Shown: piece after piece, positions 18,313 through 27,598 of the stretch | How the letters are laid out: each line of letters opens with the position of its first letter | Position numbering within the stretch: the stretch's first letter is position 1 | Program-made: the position numbers and the translations under genes | Notes under the pieces: model-generated | The model's input: the letters and a program-made list of their open reading frames with translations, nothing else | Databases searched by the model: none | Told to the model about the DNA's origin: nothing | Assembly: GCA_016705125.1 (NCBI GenBank) | Contig: JADIYW010000001.1 | Span: forward strand, 22,501 to 86,500 | DNA: 64,000 bases | Direction: 5' to 3' | Source: Bacteroidota bacterium | GTDB taxonomy: Bacteria; Bacteroidota; Bacteroidia; Chitinophagales; JADIYW01

Positions 18313-20259
18313 ATGCAGTTTATTACTAATTATAATTTTTTCTATTTTCCACTACTATTATTAATGATAGTATCAACTTATTTATTAGGTCATGTTTTTT
18401 TGACCACTATAAATAAACGTAAGCTTCCTTCCTATTTTTCCTTTTTCTTTAAATCTATAATTGGCTATTTAATTATTATATTTTTATACTCTTTAATAAA
18501 ATCAAAAGGAATAACCATACACGGTTTATTGACCATTCCATTTATTCTGCTAATTATTACCTTCAAAAAAGACAAATATTTCCAAGTAAAATCAACTGGA
18601 AATAAATTTTCTGTTTTTTACTTCGCAATTCCAATTGCACTAATTTTTTTTTTTCAAACACTTTATTTTTATAATCCCTTTACCGGCATTTCATATTCGC
18701 TAGATACTGATAATTTTTATTATGCAAATATCGGTTCATTTATTCAACAAATTGGTATTGAAAATCGGTTTTTAGATTGGATAAATGGAGACTTGGCAAA
18801 GCCTGAAATATATCATTATGCAGATACTTGGTTAGTCGCAATCTTTGCTGAATTTGGCTTACCATCTGCCAAAACAATTACATTGGTGGTTAATGCTTTT
18901 TTTTACTTTCAAGTATATTTAGGAGCACTAAGTATTTTGGAAATTAAAACTGAAATTAATTTTTTTAAAAGCATTTTTGCACTTTCCATTTTCTTCATTT
19001 CTTGCTTCTTTATCAATTATGAAGATTTTACTTTTTTTGGATATGGGTGTGTTACATTAGTTTACCCAAAACTTGCTTTAATTACAGTATACTTATTACT
19101 CTCCTTTTATTTTGTAGTTCAAAAGCAATATTATTTATTATTATTTTCATTATTGTCTATTTCTGTTATCTATGTTGCACTTATGCCGCCCATTCTGATA
19201 GGGTTCACTTTATTTATAATCACTATGTGGCTTTTTAAGAAGGTAAACTCTAATACATCACTCATTTTTGGTTTAATACTTTTCGTTTTTTCTATTTCAT
19301 TCATCGTTTATTTCAAAACCATTTTCTCACAGATTGACCCTAGATTAGTTCTTGAAGAAAAAGAAAAATTAAGCGTCATTCCTGTTGTCATTTCCAAAAT
19401 TAAAGATATCGTTTATACGTTCTTATTCAACTATTTTTATTTTTTAAAACAAATCATTCCCTATCTATTGCTTACTGGCTTTATATGTATTGCAAATGCA
19501 AAATCACGCCAAACAACGCTAACTTTATCGCTCTTTTATATCTTTCTACTACTTGGTGGAATGGTAGTATTTGGATTGCGATATAATTATCTTGACTCCA
19601 TCCAATTTTATCAAAACCTGGCATATCCACTTACAGGAATTTTAGGGTTTTACTATTTATGCGAAATATTATTTACAGAAATTAAATACAAAACAATTGG
19701 CAGAGCATTCGTTTTAATATTACTTGCTTTTAATCTTTATTCTTCTTTTCAATACCTAAAAAAAATGCATGAGTTTAATATGGTTTATAATATATCAAAA
19801 GATAAAAAATACGTAAATGAAGTTATGCATTTAGTGTCTACCGAAAAAAATCCTCGATTTGCAGTAGCAAAAGGGAAAGCTGACTATAAAACTATTTATG
19901 ACAAAGCTTATACAAACACACTAAATCCTTTTATAGGTAATAAAATCAACACTTATATGCCTACTTCCATTACCGTTTTTGACATTCCATTGAGTGAAAA
20001 GGTAGAATATGCCGAAATGGAAAAAACCTGGATTGACAATTCAGCTTTAAACTTTTACATTCAAAAGCATAAACAAGAAAAAGACACTACTAAATTACAG
20101 ATACAATTTTTAAAGGCAAATAAAATACAGTTCCTTGAAATGGCAAAGAATTATAAAATTCCTTCAGAAATAAATGAAATAATTGATACCATGGTCATTA
20201 ATGAGCGAAATGGAGTTAAGTTTGCAAAGATTAAAAAAGAACATTACAATAAATACTAA
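18313..20259 (+). CDS. Large polytopic membrane protein of unknown function (possible GT-C transferase or polymerase)
   Basis: 648 residues, not assigned by me to a known family. About a dozen hydrophobic helices fill residues 1-490; the last 160 residues are hydrophilic. A loop with SYSLDTDNFYYANIGSFIQ near 132-150 follows the third or fourth helix and holds acidic residues of the sort that GT-C enzymes use, which is suggestive only. It is the last gene of the cluster, downstream of an ArnC-like transferase, the place where a GT-C partner or an O-antigen polymerase would be expected. The 171-base gap before it holds no gene that I can see. Confidence 0.6.
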   Translation: MQFITNYNFFYFPLLLLMIVSTYLLGHVFLTTINKRKLPSYFSFFFKSIIGYLIIIFLYSLIKSKGITIHGLLTIPFILLIITFKKDKYFQVKSTGNKFSVFYFAIPIALIFFFQTLYFYNPFTGISYSLDTDNFYYANIGSFIQQIGIENRFLDWINGDLAKPEIYHYADTWLVAIFAEFGLPSAKTITLVVNAFFYFQVYLGALSILEIKTEINFFKSIFALSIFFISCFFINYEDFTFFGYGCVTLVYPKLALITVYLLLSFYFVVQKQYYLLLFSLLSISVIYVALMPPILIGFTLFIITMWLFKKVNSNTSLIFGLILFVFSISFIVYFKTIFSQIDPRLVLEEKEKLSVIPVVISKIKDIVYTFLFNYFYFLKQIIPYLLLTGFICIANAKSRQTTLTLSLFYIFLLLGGMVVFGLRYNYLDSIQFYQNLAYPLTGILGFYYLCEILFTEIKYKTIGRAFVLILLAFNLYSSFQYLKKMHEFNMVYNISKDKKYVNEVMHLVSTEKNPRFAVAKGKADYKTIYDKAYTNTLNPFIGNKINTYMPTSITVFDIPLSEKVEYAEMEKTWIDNSALNFYIQKHKQEKDTTKLQIQFLKANKIQFLEMAKNYKIPSEINEIIDTMVINERNGVKFAKIKKEHYNKY

Positions 20260-20344
20260 TGATTACAAAATCCTTTAAATTTAAGCCTTTTCCAAACATG
20301 CAAATTAACACCATTGATAAAAAAATGTATAAGGAAATGACTAT

Positions 20345-21443
20345 TTACCCTATCATCCCCACAAAATCATCAAACAAATACCTAGAATCGTGTGGGCCAG
20401 GTGCCGCTTCTGGATGGTATTGTACTGAAAAGGCCTTTTTTCCCTTTTACTCTTAAGCCTTCTATTGTATTGTCATTCAAATTGATATGGGTAATTTCTG
20501 CTAATGGTGAATTTTCTAATTCGGTTGCATCTACTGCAAAACCATGGTTTTGAGTGCTTATTTCACATTTGCCAGTCAACAAGTTTTTTACTGGATGGTT
20601 GCAGCCTCTATGGCCATGGTGCATTTTGTAGGTTTTAATTCCTAAAGCTCTTGCCAATATCTGATGACCCAAACAAATACCAAACAAAGGTTTATCAATT
20701 GCCAAAACTGATTTAACCGTTTCAACAGCATAATCCATAGCGCTTGGGTCGCCTGGTCCATTTGAAATGAAATAGGCATTTGGTTGCCATTTTTCCATTT
20801 CTTCAAAAGATGTTTTGGCAGGAAATACTTTCAAATAGGCTCCGCGAATAACCAAATTATCTAATATGCTCTTTTTTACACCTAAATCAAGTACCGCAAT
20901 TTTATATGGTGCATTTTCATTTCCAACAAAATAGGGCGTTTTTGTACAAACCTTCGACGATAATTCAAGCCCATCCATCGACGGAACTTGGTTTAAAGTT
21001 TCTTTCAGCAATTCCAATTCAGCAATTTCAGACGAAATAATGGCATTCATGGCTCCCTTGGTTCTAATATGTCGAACTACTGCCCTTGTGTCAATACCTG
21101 TAATGCCAACCAAGCCATTATCGAGAAAATAGTCTAAAATATTACTGTCTGCCTGCTTGCGTGAATAGGCATTTGTAAACTCTTTACATATTAATCCCTC
21201 TATTTGTATCTCATTCGATTCACTTTCTGATTGTTTGATGCCGTAATTTCCGACATGCACATTCGTGCTTACCAATAACTGACCATTATATGATGGGTCG
21301 GTAAACAATTCCTGATATCCTGTCATACCAGTTGTAAAACAAATCTCCCCTACCGTTGTACCTACCTTACCACAGGAGAAGCCTGTGAATACAGTTCCAT
21401 CTGCTAACAGAAGTGTGGCTTTAATATTGCTCAAGTTATCCAT
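20345..21443 (-). pseudogene. carA: Carbamoyl-phosphate synthase small subunit, with apparent frameshift near the C-terminus
   Basis: The small subunit supplies ammonia from glutamine for carbamoyl phosphate. The uninterrupted frame (20382-21443, 353 residues) has the CarA N-domain and the glutaminase nucleophile Cys257 in LFGICLGHQ, then leaves the family sequence after KGKKG and stops early. Moving one base forward near 20432-20449, in a run of six T (20436-20441 on +) beside CCC, restores FSVQYHPEAAPGPHD and RYLFDDFVG, ending at 20345. The unshifted frame therefore lacks the catalytic His and Glu of HPE. It is either a sequencing or assembly error in a homopolymer, or a real disabling mutation. 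The neighbour order rplQ-carA is usual for the phylum. Confidence 0.85.
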
Positions 21444-21467
21444 ATTCTATCTACAAATCTAAAATAA

Positions 21468-21504
21468 AAAAAAAGGATAGTACCAATTGGACTATCCTTT
21501 TTTT
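21468..21504 (-). terminator. Intrinsic terminator between rplQ and carA
   Basis: A 14-base perfect stem (21468-21481 with 21491-21504) has GGATAGT/ACTATCC at its core and a 9-base loop. The flanking A and T runs pair in the stem and give a U tract in both directions. It closes the long ribosomal operon and separates it from carA. Confidence 0.88.
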
Positions 21505-21525
21505 ATAATTAATTGTTAACATTTT

Positions 21526-22083
21526 TTATTCTGCTGCTTTGTCGTCGTTGTTTACATCCTCAGTTGGTGTCTCCACTTCGTTTTCAATATCCAAAGCTTT
21601 TTCTTCTAAGATTTCCTCTTTTTTGTCTTCAACAACAACCGCTTTTTCCGCTTTTGCTTTAGCGCCTGCTCTTCTTGATTTTTTGGCTTTGGCATCTGTT
21701 GTTTTAGTTGTAGTTTGGTATAGCTCGTTAAAGTCAACTAATTCCATTATAACCATTTCTGCATTATCACCAAAACGATTGCCAATTCTAACTATTCTAG
21801 TGTATCCGCCTGGTCGATCGCCGACTTTAGGAGATACCACATCAAATAGTTCTTTGATAGCTGTTTTGCTTTGTAAGTAACCAAAAGCAATCCTTCTCGA
21901 ATGCGTTGTATTCGTTTTAGATTTAGTAATTATTGGTTCCACAAATACCCTCAACTCTTTTGCCTTAGCAAGTGTAGTTGTAATTCTTTTTTGTATCAAA
22001 AGGGCAGCAGCCAAGTTTTTCAACAATGCTTTCCTGTGGCTATAGGTTCTACCTAAATGATTGATTTTATTCCCGTGTCTCAT
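21526..22083 (-). CDS. rplQ: 50S ribosomal protein L17
   Basis: 185 residues. The first 120 match L17 (MRHGNKINHLGRTYSHRKALLKN is the usual opening; GYTRIVRIGNRFGD the usual middle), which binds 23S rRNA near the peptide exit side. The remaining 65 residues are an Ala/Lys then Glu-rich tail that is absent from short L17 proteins; such charged tails are common in this phylum. Last gene of the operon, 29 bases after rpoA and 22 bases before the terminator. Confidence 0.96.
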   Translation of the reverse strand: MRHGNKINHLGRTYSHRKALLKNLAAALLIQKRITTTLAKAKELRVFVEPIITKSKTNTTHSRRIAFGYLQSKTAIKELFDVVSPKVGDRPGGYTRIVRIGNRFGDNAEMVIMELVDFNELYQTTTKTTDAKAKKSRRAGAKAKAEKAVVVEDKKEEILEEKALDIENEVETPTEDVNNDDKAAE

Positions 22084-22112
22084 TTCGCTTAATTCTTAGC
22101 TTATTGGTAATA

Positions 22113-23102
22113 TTATTCTTCTAATTTATATTTTGCAAGGTCCATACCAAAGTGCATGCCTTTTTCATTTATTAATTGCTCAATCTCAACTAATGATTTT
22201 CTACCGAAATTTCTAAACTTAAGTAGCTCATTTGTATCGTATTGCACCAACTCCGACAATGAATTTATTTTAGCTGCTTTCAAGCAATTATATGCTCTTA
22301 CAGAAAGATCCATATCCTCCAAAGGTGTTTTAAGCACTTTTCTCATATGTAAGATATGCTCATCAACTACCTCTTCTTCGCTATTATCTTCCGTATCAAA
22401 GCTAATATTTTCGTCTGAAATAAGCATCAAATGTTGAATCATAATCTTTGCAGATTCTTTAATGGCCTCTTCTGGATGAATCGTTCCATCGGTTTTGATT
22501 TCAAAAACCAGTTTTTCAAAATCTGTTCTTTGCTCAACCCTTGTGTTTTCAACTTTGTATCTAACATTCTTTATTGGTGTATAAATTGCATCTACTGCAA
22601 TAACGCCTAAAGTGTCTTCTTTCTCTTGCTCATCAGCAGGCACATAACCTCTACCTTTAGTAATCGTCAATTCGATTTCAAGGTGAACGCCTTTTTCCAT
22701 ATTGCAAATAACCAACTCAGGATTGGTAACTGAAAACACATTTGTGTGCGCCTCAATATCACCTGCTGTAAATTGATCTTTATTTTTAATAGAAAGATAT
22801 ATCTTCTCAGCACCCATTTCGTCTGCAATAAGTCTTTTCAAACGAATTTGCTTTAAATTTAGAATGATTTCAGTTACATCTTCTATTACTCCTTTTATAG
22901 TAGAAAATTCGTGGTCTACTCCTCCAATTTTAATTGCAGATATAGCAAATCCTTCAAGAGAAGACAAAAGCACTCTTCTTAAAGCATTTCCAACGGTAGC
23001 TCCAAATCCTGGCTCCAAAGGACTGAATTCAAATATTCCTTCGAAGTCTGTTGCTTTTTGAAGAATAATTTTATCCGGTTTTTGAAATGTAAGTATTGCC
23101 AT
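22113..23102 (-). CDS. rpoA: DNA-directed RNA polymerase alpha subunit
   Basis: 329 residues. The N-terminal assembly domain has PLEPGFGATVGNALRRVLLSS near residues 28-48 and the C-terminal domain has LSVRAYNCLKAAKINSLSEL with FRNFGRKSLVEIEQ, the helix-hairpin-helix that touches upstream DNA and activators. Full length. It lies between rpsD and rplQ as in most bacteria and is transcribed with them. Confidence 0.97.
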   Translation of the reverse strand: MAILTFQKPDKIILQKATDFEGIFEFSPLEPGFGATVGNALRRVLLSSLEGFAISAIKIGGVDHEFSTIKGVIEDVTEIILNLKQIRLKRLIADEMGAEKIYLSIKNKDQFTAGDIEAHTNVFSVTNPELVICNMEKGVHLEIELTITKGRGYVPADEQEKEDTLGVIAVDAIYTPIKNVRYKVENTRVEQRTDFEKLVFEIKTDGTIHPEEAIKESAKIMIQHLMLISDENISFDTEDNSEEEVVDEHILHMRKVLKTPLEDMDLSVRAYNCLKAAKINSLSELVQYDTNELLKFRNFGRKSLVEIEQLINEKGMHFGMDLAKYKLEE

Positions 23103-23126
23103 TTATTTATTGGTTTATTTTAAAAA

Positions 23127-23735
23127 TTACTTAGAATATAATTCAACGATTAATTGCTCTTTTATGTTTTCAGGGATCATTTCTCTACTTGGTACTTCCA
23201 AATAGTGCCCTGATAAACTATGATTGTCAAAAGATAACCAATTATATTTCTTTACTCTTCCAGTTCCTACTGTATCTAAAATTAAGTCAAGTACTTTAGA
23301 TTTTTCTCTTACACTAACTACTTCACCTACTTTCATTGAATAAGATGGTATATTTACAATACTGCCATTTACAGTAATATGCTTATGACTTACCAATTGA
23401 CGAGCTGCCATTCTTGACGGTGCCAATCCTAAACGATAAACGGTATTATCTAAACGTAATTCTAACAATTGTAGTAATATCTCACCAGTTACACCAGATT
23501 TACGAGCAGCCTCTTTAAACGTTTTAGCAAATTGTCTTTCTAAAAGACCATAAGTATACTTCGCTTTTTGCTTTTCTTTCAACTGAATAGCGTATTCTGA
23601 AGGTGTTCCTTTTCTTTTTCCGTTACCATGTTGTCCAGGAGGCGATTTTCTTTTTTCAAACCATTTATCATAACCATAAATTGCTTCACCAAAAGACCTT
23701 GCTTTTTTCGTTTTTGGACCTGTATATCTTGCCAT
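23127..23735 (-). CDS. rpsD: 30S ribosomal protein S4
   Basis: 202 residues. MARYTGPKTKKARSFGEAIYG opens the protein; SPPGQHGNGKRK and the S4 RNA-binding domain (LELRLDNTVYRLGLAPSR, LVSHKHITVNG) follow. S4 is an early 16S rRNA assembly protein. The N-terminal zinc cysteines found in some S4 proteins are absent, so this is the zinc-free form. It is separated from rpsK by 81 bases containing a hairpin, the longest gap in this part of the operon. Confidence 0.97.
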   Translation of the reverse strand: MARYTGPKTKKARSFGEAIYGYDKWFEKRKSPPGQHGNGKRKGTPSEYAIQLKEKQKAKYTYGLLERQFAKTFKEAARKSGVTGEILLQLLELRLDNTVYRLGLAPSRMAARQLVSHKHITVNGSIVNIPSYSMKVGEVVSVREKSKVLDLILDTVGTGRVKKYNWLSFDNHSLSGHYLEVPSREMIPENIKEQLIVELYSK

Positions 23736-23758
23736 TTTTTTTCTTTGAATTTTTTTGA

Positions 23759-23797
23759 TTAAAAGCTTTCTATTTTCATTCAGAAAAAAGCTTTTAA
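23759..23797. promoter_or_regulatory. Hairpin in the rpsK-rpsD spacer
   Basis: Perfect 11-base arms TTAAAAGCTTT (23759-23769) and AAAGCTTTTAA (23787-23797) with a 17-base loop, in the 81-base spacer upstream of rpsD. No U tract follows in the direction of transcription, so an RNA processing or protein-binding site is likelier than a terminator. Confidence 0.5.
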
Positions 23798-23816
23798 AGC
23801 TATTTTTATAATTCTA

Positions 23817-24206
23817 TTATACTCTTCTTTTCTTAGGAGGTCTGCAACCATTATGAGGTATTGGTGTAACATCACGGATGATGGTTACTTCTATACCTGC
23901 ATTTCCAAGTGTTCTGATAGCAGATTCACGTCCACCACCTGGACCTTTTACAAATACCTCTACTTTTCTTAAACCCGCCTCATATGCTACCTGAGCAGCT
24001 GATCCTGCTGCAACCTGAGCTGCATAAGGAGTAGATTTTTTAGATCCTCTAAAGCCTGCCTTTCCTGCAGTACCCCAAGATATTACTTGTCCTGCTCTGT
24101 TGGTAAGCGATATAATAATATTGTTAAAACTTGATTTAATATAAGCAAATCCTTCTGCTTCTACTTTAACAATTCTTTTCTTTGTGCTTTTTGCTTTCGT
24201 TGCCAT
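23817..24206 (-). CDS. rpsK: 30S ribosomal protein S11
   Basis: 129 residues. IKSSFNNIIISLTNRAGQVISW and GPGGGRESAIRTLGNAG are S11 signatures, and the C-terminus PIPHNGCRPPKKRRV is the usual basic tail that reaches the mRNA exit platform. It lies 15 bases after rpsM within the operon. Confidence 0.97.
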   Translation of the reverse strand: MATKAKSTKKRIVKVEAEGFAYIKSSFNNIIISLTNRAGQVISWGTAGKAGFRGSKKSTPYAAQVAAGSAAQVAYEAGLRKVEVFVKGPGGGRESAIRTLGNAGIEVTIIRDVTPIPHNGCRPPKKRRV

Positions 24207-24221
24207 TGTTTTTTCTATTTA

Positions 24222-24599
24222 TTATTTAGTGGCCTTTTTCTTATTTGCAACAGTTTTCCTCTTACCTTTCTTAGTACGACAGTTGTTTTTGGTTCTTTGT
24301 CCTCTACATGGAAGTCCTTTTCTATGGCGAATTCCTCTGTATGAACCGATGTCCATAAGTCGCTTAATATGTAATTGAACTTCTGATCGAAGTGCGCCTT
24401 CTACTTTTACCTCTCCAGTGATTACATTACGAATTTCAGATGTTTCATCATCATTCCACTCATGCACTTTCTTCATTGGATCCACATTAGCTTTTGTTAA
24501 AATCTCTAATGCTTTCGTTCTACCTATTCCGTAAATATACGTTAAAGCGATAAAACCTCTTTTGTTTCTTGGTAAATCAATACCGGATACCCTTGCCAT
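24222..24599 (-). CDS. rpsM: 30S ribosomal protein S13
   Basis: 125 residues. MARVSGIDLPRNKRGFIALTYIYGIG opens with the helix-two-turn-helix region, and GLPCRGQRTKNNCRTKKGK is the basic tail that touches tRNA and S19. It starts 3 bases after rpmJ ends, the order seen across Bacteroidota. Confidence 0.97.
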   Translation of the reverse strand: MARVSGIDLPRNKRGFIALTYIYGIGRTKALEILTKANVDPMKKVHEWNDDETSEIRNVITGEVKVEGALRSEVQLHIKRLMDIGSYRGIRHRKGLPCRGQRTKNNCRTKKGKRKTVANKKKATK

Positions 24600-24602
24600 A
24601 TT

Positions 24603-24719
24603 TTAACCTTGTCTTTGTTTAAACTTAGGATTCTTCTTGTTAATAATGTACAACTTGCCTTTGCGACGTACTACGACGCAATCAACGCTTCTCTTTTTAA
24701 TAGATGCTCTTACTTTCAT
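24603..24719 (-). CDS. rpmJ: 50S ribosomal protein L36
   Basis: 38 residues translated by hand from the ATG at 24719: it opens MKVRASIKKRSVDC and ends PKFKQRQG before TAA at 24603. The classic zinc ribbon (three Cys and a His) is reduced to the single Cys14, so this is a zinc-free L36. Position between infA and rpsM is as expected. It is too short for ordinary ORF length cut-offs. Confidence 0.95.
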   Translation of the reverse strand: MKVRASIKKRSVDCVVVRRKGKLYIINKKNPKFKQRQG

Positions 24720-24731
24720 CTTGTTTTTTAG

Positions 24732-24950
24732 TTATTTATATCTAAATGTTATTCTACCTCTTGATAAATCATACGGGGAAATCTCAACCGAAACTTTGTC
24801 ACCAGGTAGGATTCGGATATAATGCATCCTCATCTTTCCCGAAATTGTTGCTAGAATTTCGTGGTTATTCTCCAATCGAACTCTAAACATAGCGTTTGAA
24901 AGTGAATCAGAAATTATTCCGTCTAGCTTTATTAAATCAGATTTACCCAT
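24732..24950 (-). CDS. infA: Translation initiation factor IF-1
   Basis: 72 residues, the normal size. SDLIKLDGIISDSLSNAMFRV and KMRMHYIRILPGDKVSVEISPYDLSRGRI form the OB-fold that binds the A site of the 30S subunit. It is preceded by the 14-base element TTTTGGACTGCAAA (on +) that also lies before rpsL and rpmH. Confidence 0.97.
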   Translation of the reverse strand: MGKSDLIKLDGIISDSLSNAMFRVRLENNHEILATISGKMRMHYIRILPGDKVSVEISPYDLSRGRITFRYK

Positions 24951-24957
24951 ATATTTT

Positions 24958-24975
24958 TTTTGGACTGCAAATATC
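24958..24975 (-). promoter_or_regulatory. Shared element, possible weak internal promoter before infA
   Basis: On the minus strand this reads GATATTTG then CAGTCCAAAA, sharing TTTGCAGTCCAAAA with the promoters of rpsL and rpmH. GATATTTG is one base off TAnnTTTG, and no TTTG is present 19 bases upstream, so activity is uncertain. It lies in the 32-base gap between map and infA. Confidence 0.45.
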
Positions 24976-24982
24976 GCAGTTT

Positions 24983-25783
24983 TTATTGGATTTTTTTTAT
25001 GTTAATGTTATTATTTATCGAATCAAATATTAAATTATGGTCAGATAGTATAATTGCCTCCTGTTTTCCTATTGCAACAGTGTGCTCAAAGTGGGCAGAA
25101 GCCTTGCCATCTCCAGTAATTATTGTCCAACCATCATTTAATTGTTTTACTTTATAAGTACCCAAATTAATCATCGGTTCAATCGCAATTACCATTCCTT
25201 CTTTTAACATTACCCCTTTTCCACGTTTACCATAATTTGGAACCTGCGGATCCTCGTGCAAACTTCTCCCAATCCCATGTCCAACTAAATCTTTAACAAC
25301 ACCATATCCATTATCCACTTCTGTATGCTTCTGAATGGCAAATCCTATATCGCCAATTCTATTTCCACTTACTGCTGCTTTAATGCCTAAATACAATGAT
25401 TCCAAAGTAATCCTTAACAACTTCAAGTGAATTTCATCAACATCACCGATAGGAAAAGTAAAAGCAGAGTCTCCAAAAAACCCATTTTTCTTTACCCCAC
25501 AATCAATTGACAAAATATCCTTATCCTGAATTTCTCTATTGTTAGGAAAACCATGTACAACACCTTCATTTACTGAAATACACAAAGTATAAGGAAAACC
25601 ATTATATCCTTTGAATGCTGGAACACCACCATTATCTCGAATAAACGTTTCTGCTATTTTATCAAGCTCAATGGTTTTTACTCCGGGCTTGATATACTTT
25701 GCCACCTCAGCGTGGCATTTTGATACAATCAAAGAACTTTCTCGGATTAGTTCGATTTCTTCTTTTGTTTTAAAATGAATCAT
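24983..25783 (-). CDS. map: Methionine aminopeptidase, type I
   Basis: 266 residues. The metal-binding set is visible: LSIDCGVKKNGFFGDSAFTF (two Asp), GHGIGRSLHEDPQVPNYG (His), EGMVIAIEPM (Glu) and a late FEHTV. It removes the first Met from new proteins. Its place between secY and infA is characteristic of the phylum. Confidence 0.97.
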   Translation of the reverse strand: MIHFKTKEEIELIRESSLIVSKCHAEVAKYIKPGVKTIELDKIAETFIRDNGGVPAFKGYNGFPYTLCISVNEGVVHGFPNNREIQDKDILSIDCGVKKNGFFGDSAFTFPIGDVDEIHLKLLRITLESLYLGIKAAVSGNRIGDIGFAIQKHTEVDNGYGVVKDLVGHGIGRSLHEDPQVPNYGKRGKGVMLKEGMVIAIEPMINLGTYKVKQLNDGWTIITGDGKASAHFEHTVAIGKQEAIILSDHNLIFDSINNNINIKKIQ

Positions 25784-25803
25784 CGATAACCCTATTATTA
25801 TTA

Positions 25804-27141
25804 TTACATATTTGGAAGTGCATTCCTTCCTTTAATTTTCGTACCAGTTGTAGTTAATCCATCATAATGTCTGTTCAACAAATGGGTCTCAATTTGTTGT
25901 AGAGTATCCAAAACCACTGAAACCAAAATTAATAATGAAGTACCACCAAAGAAATAAGCAAACTGACTGTTAATGCCTATTATTCCTGCAAATGCTGGCA
26001 TAATAGCAATAACTGCTAATAACATAGAACCAGGCAATGTTATTCTTGACATAATTGTATCTATATAATCTCCGGTGCTTTTTCCTGGCTTAACACCTGG
26101 AATGAAACCGTTATTTCTTTTTAAATCATCTGCCATTTGAGTTGGATTAACAATCAATGCAGTATAAAAATAAGTAAATGCCATTACCAATAAAAAAGTA
26201 AATAAAGCATGTGGGAAAGAAGTATAATCAGCCAATTTAGAAATAAATCCATTTTGATTGATTGTATTTGGGAAAAACTGAATAATCGTAGAAGGGATAA
26301 ATAAAAATGCTTGTGCAAATATAATCGGCATAACTCCCGAAATGTTTACTTTAAGCGGAATATATTGTCTTACTCCTCCATATTGTTTGTTACCTACAAT
26401 TCTTTTAGCATATTGTACAGGAATTTTACGAGTACCTTGAACTAGCATTATTGTAAAAATAACTACTCCAATAAGAAAAATAATTTCTAAGAAAAATATT
26501 AATACTCCACCACCACTTCCGCTCATTTTGGATTGCATTTCAGCCCAAAGTGAGGAAGGTAAACTTGAAATAATACCTGACATGATTAATAATGAAGAAC
26601 CATTTCCTAAACCTCTATCAGTGATTTTCTCCCCAAGCCACATTACGAATATAGTACCAGCACATAAAATAATTGTGGTAGAAAGCCAAAACATAAATGG
26701 ACTCATTGTAATACCAGCTCCCATTGTTGTTGTCAAGAACTTAACATAGGCAGATCCTTGTAATATCGCAACTCCTACCGCCAATAGCCTAGTATATTGA
26801 GTTACTTTTCTTCTTCCACTATCGCCTTCTTTTTGTAATTTTTGAAAATAAGGTACTGCCATTGCCAATAACTGCATAAAAATTGATGCAGAAATATATG
26901 GCATAATTCCTAAAGCGAAAATGGAGGCTCTATTGAAAGCTCCACCTGCAAACATATCAAAAATACCCATTAAACCGCCACCGCCATTCTGAACACTTGA
27001 TACTGCATCAGGACTAACGCCTGGTAGCAAAATAAATGAACCAATTCTATATACAGCTAATAGCCCTAAGGTATAAAATATTTTATTCCTTAATTCTTCT
27101 ATACTGAAGATATGTTTTATGGTATCGAAAAATCTTTTCAT
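25804..27141 (-). CDS. secY: Preprotein translocase subunit SecY
   Basis: 445 residues with ten membrane helices, the usual count. The plug region follows the first helix, and the cytoplasmic loops KLQKEGDSGRRKVTQYTR and VQGTRKIPVQYAKR are typical. LKRNNGFIPGVKPGKST near residue 345 is a conserved cytoplasmic stretch that contacts SecA. It forms the protein-conducting channel with SecE, which is not in the window. Confidence 0.97.
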   Translation of the reverse strand: MKRFFDTIKHIFSIEELRNKIFYTLGLLAVYRIGSFILLPGVSPDAVSSVQNGGGGLMGIFDMFAGGAFNRASIFALGIMPYISASIFMQLLAMAVPYFQKLQKEGDSGRRKVTQYTRLLAVGVAILQGSAYVKFLTTTMGAGITMSPFMFWLSTTIILCAGTIFVMWLGEKITDRGLGNGSSLLIMSGIISSLPSSLWAEMQSKMSGSGGGVLIFFLEIIFLIGVVIFTIMLVQGTRKIPVQYAKRIVGNKQYGGVRQYIPLKVNISGVMPIIFAQAFLFIPSTIIQFFPNTINQNGFISKLADYTSFPHALFTFLLVMAFTYFYTALIVNPTQMADDLKRNNGFIPGVKPGKSTGDYIDTIMSRITLPGSMLLAVIAIMPAFAGIIGINSQFAYFFGGTSLLILVSVVLDTLQQIETHLLNRHYDGLTTTGTKIKGRNALPNM

Positions 27142-27148
27142 AAAAATT

Positions 27149-27595
27149 TTAAATCAAATTAGTTGAGCCACCTTTTGCTTCAATTGCTTCTTTTGCTTTT
27201 TCACTAAAAGCATGAGCTGTTACATTTAGAGCAACAGTTAATTCACCATTTCCTAAAACTTTAATTTTGTCTGATTTCTTAATCAATTTTAAAGTTCTGA
27301 AAGTTTCAAAATCAAATGCAGTTAAACTTTCTTTGTCTGCATAATGTTGAAGCTCAGATAAATTAATAGTTCTGAATTCTACTCTCATAAAATTCTTAAA
27401 TCCTCTTTTTGGAATCCTTCTTTGAAGCGGCATTTGTCCACCTTCAAATCCAATTTTCCTTTTGTTACCCGAACGAGATTGCGCTCCTTTATGTCCTTTT
27501 GTAGCGGATCCTCCGTGTCCTGAACCTTGTCCACGACCAATTCTTTTTCTCGACTTAACGGCCCCTTTTGCGGGCTTTAAATTACTTAAATCCAT
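27149..27595 (-). CDS. rplO: 50S ribosomal protein L15
   Basis: 148 residues. The Gly/Arg-rich N-terminus RKRIGRGQGSGHGGSATKGHKG and FEGGQMPLQRRIPKRGF are standard for L15, which helps late 50S assembly. It lies 7 bases before secY and 3 bases after rpmD. Confidence 0.97.
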   Translation of the reverse strand: MDLSNLKPAKGAVKSRKRIGRGQGSGHGGSATKGHKGAQSRSGNKRKIGFEGGQMPLQRRIPKRGFKNFMRVEFRTINLSELQHYADKESLTAFDFETFRTLKLIKKSDKIKVLGNGELTVALNVTAHAFSEKAKEAIEAKGGSTNLI

Positions 27596-27598
27596 TTC

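Noticed and set aside
20259..20456. 65-codon + strand frame after the membrane protein
   Set aside because: Its second half is antisense to the true end of carA (seen after correcting the frameshift) and the peptide has no protein-like features.
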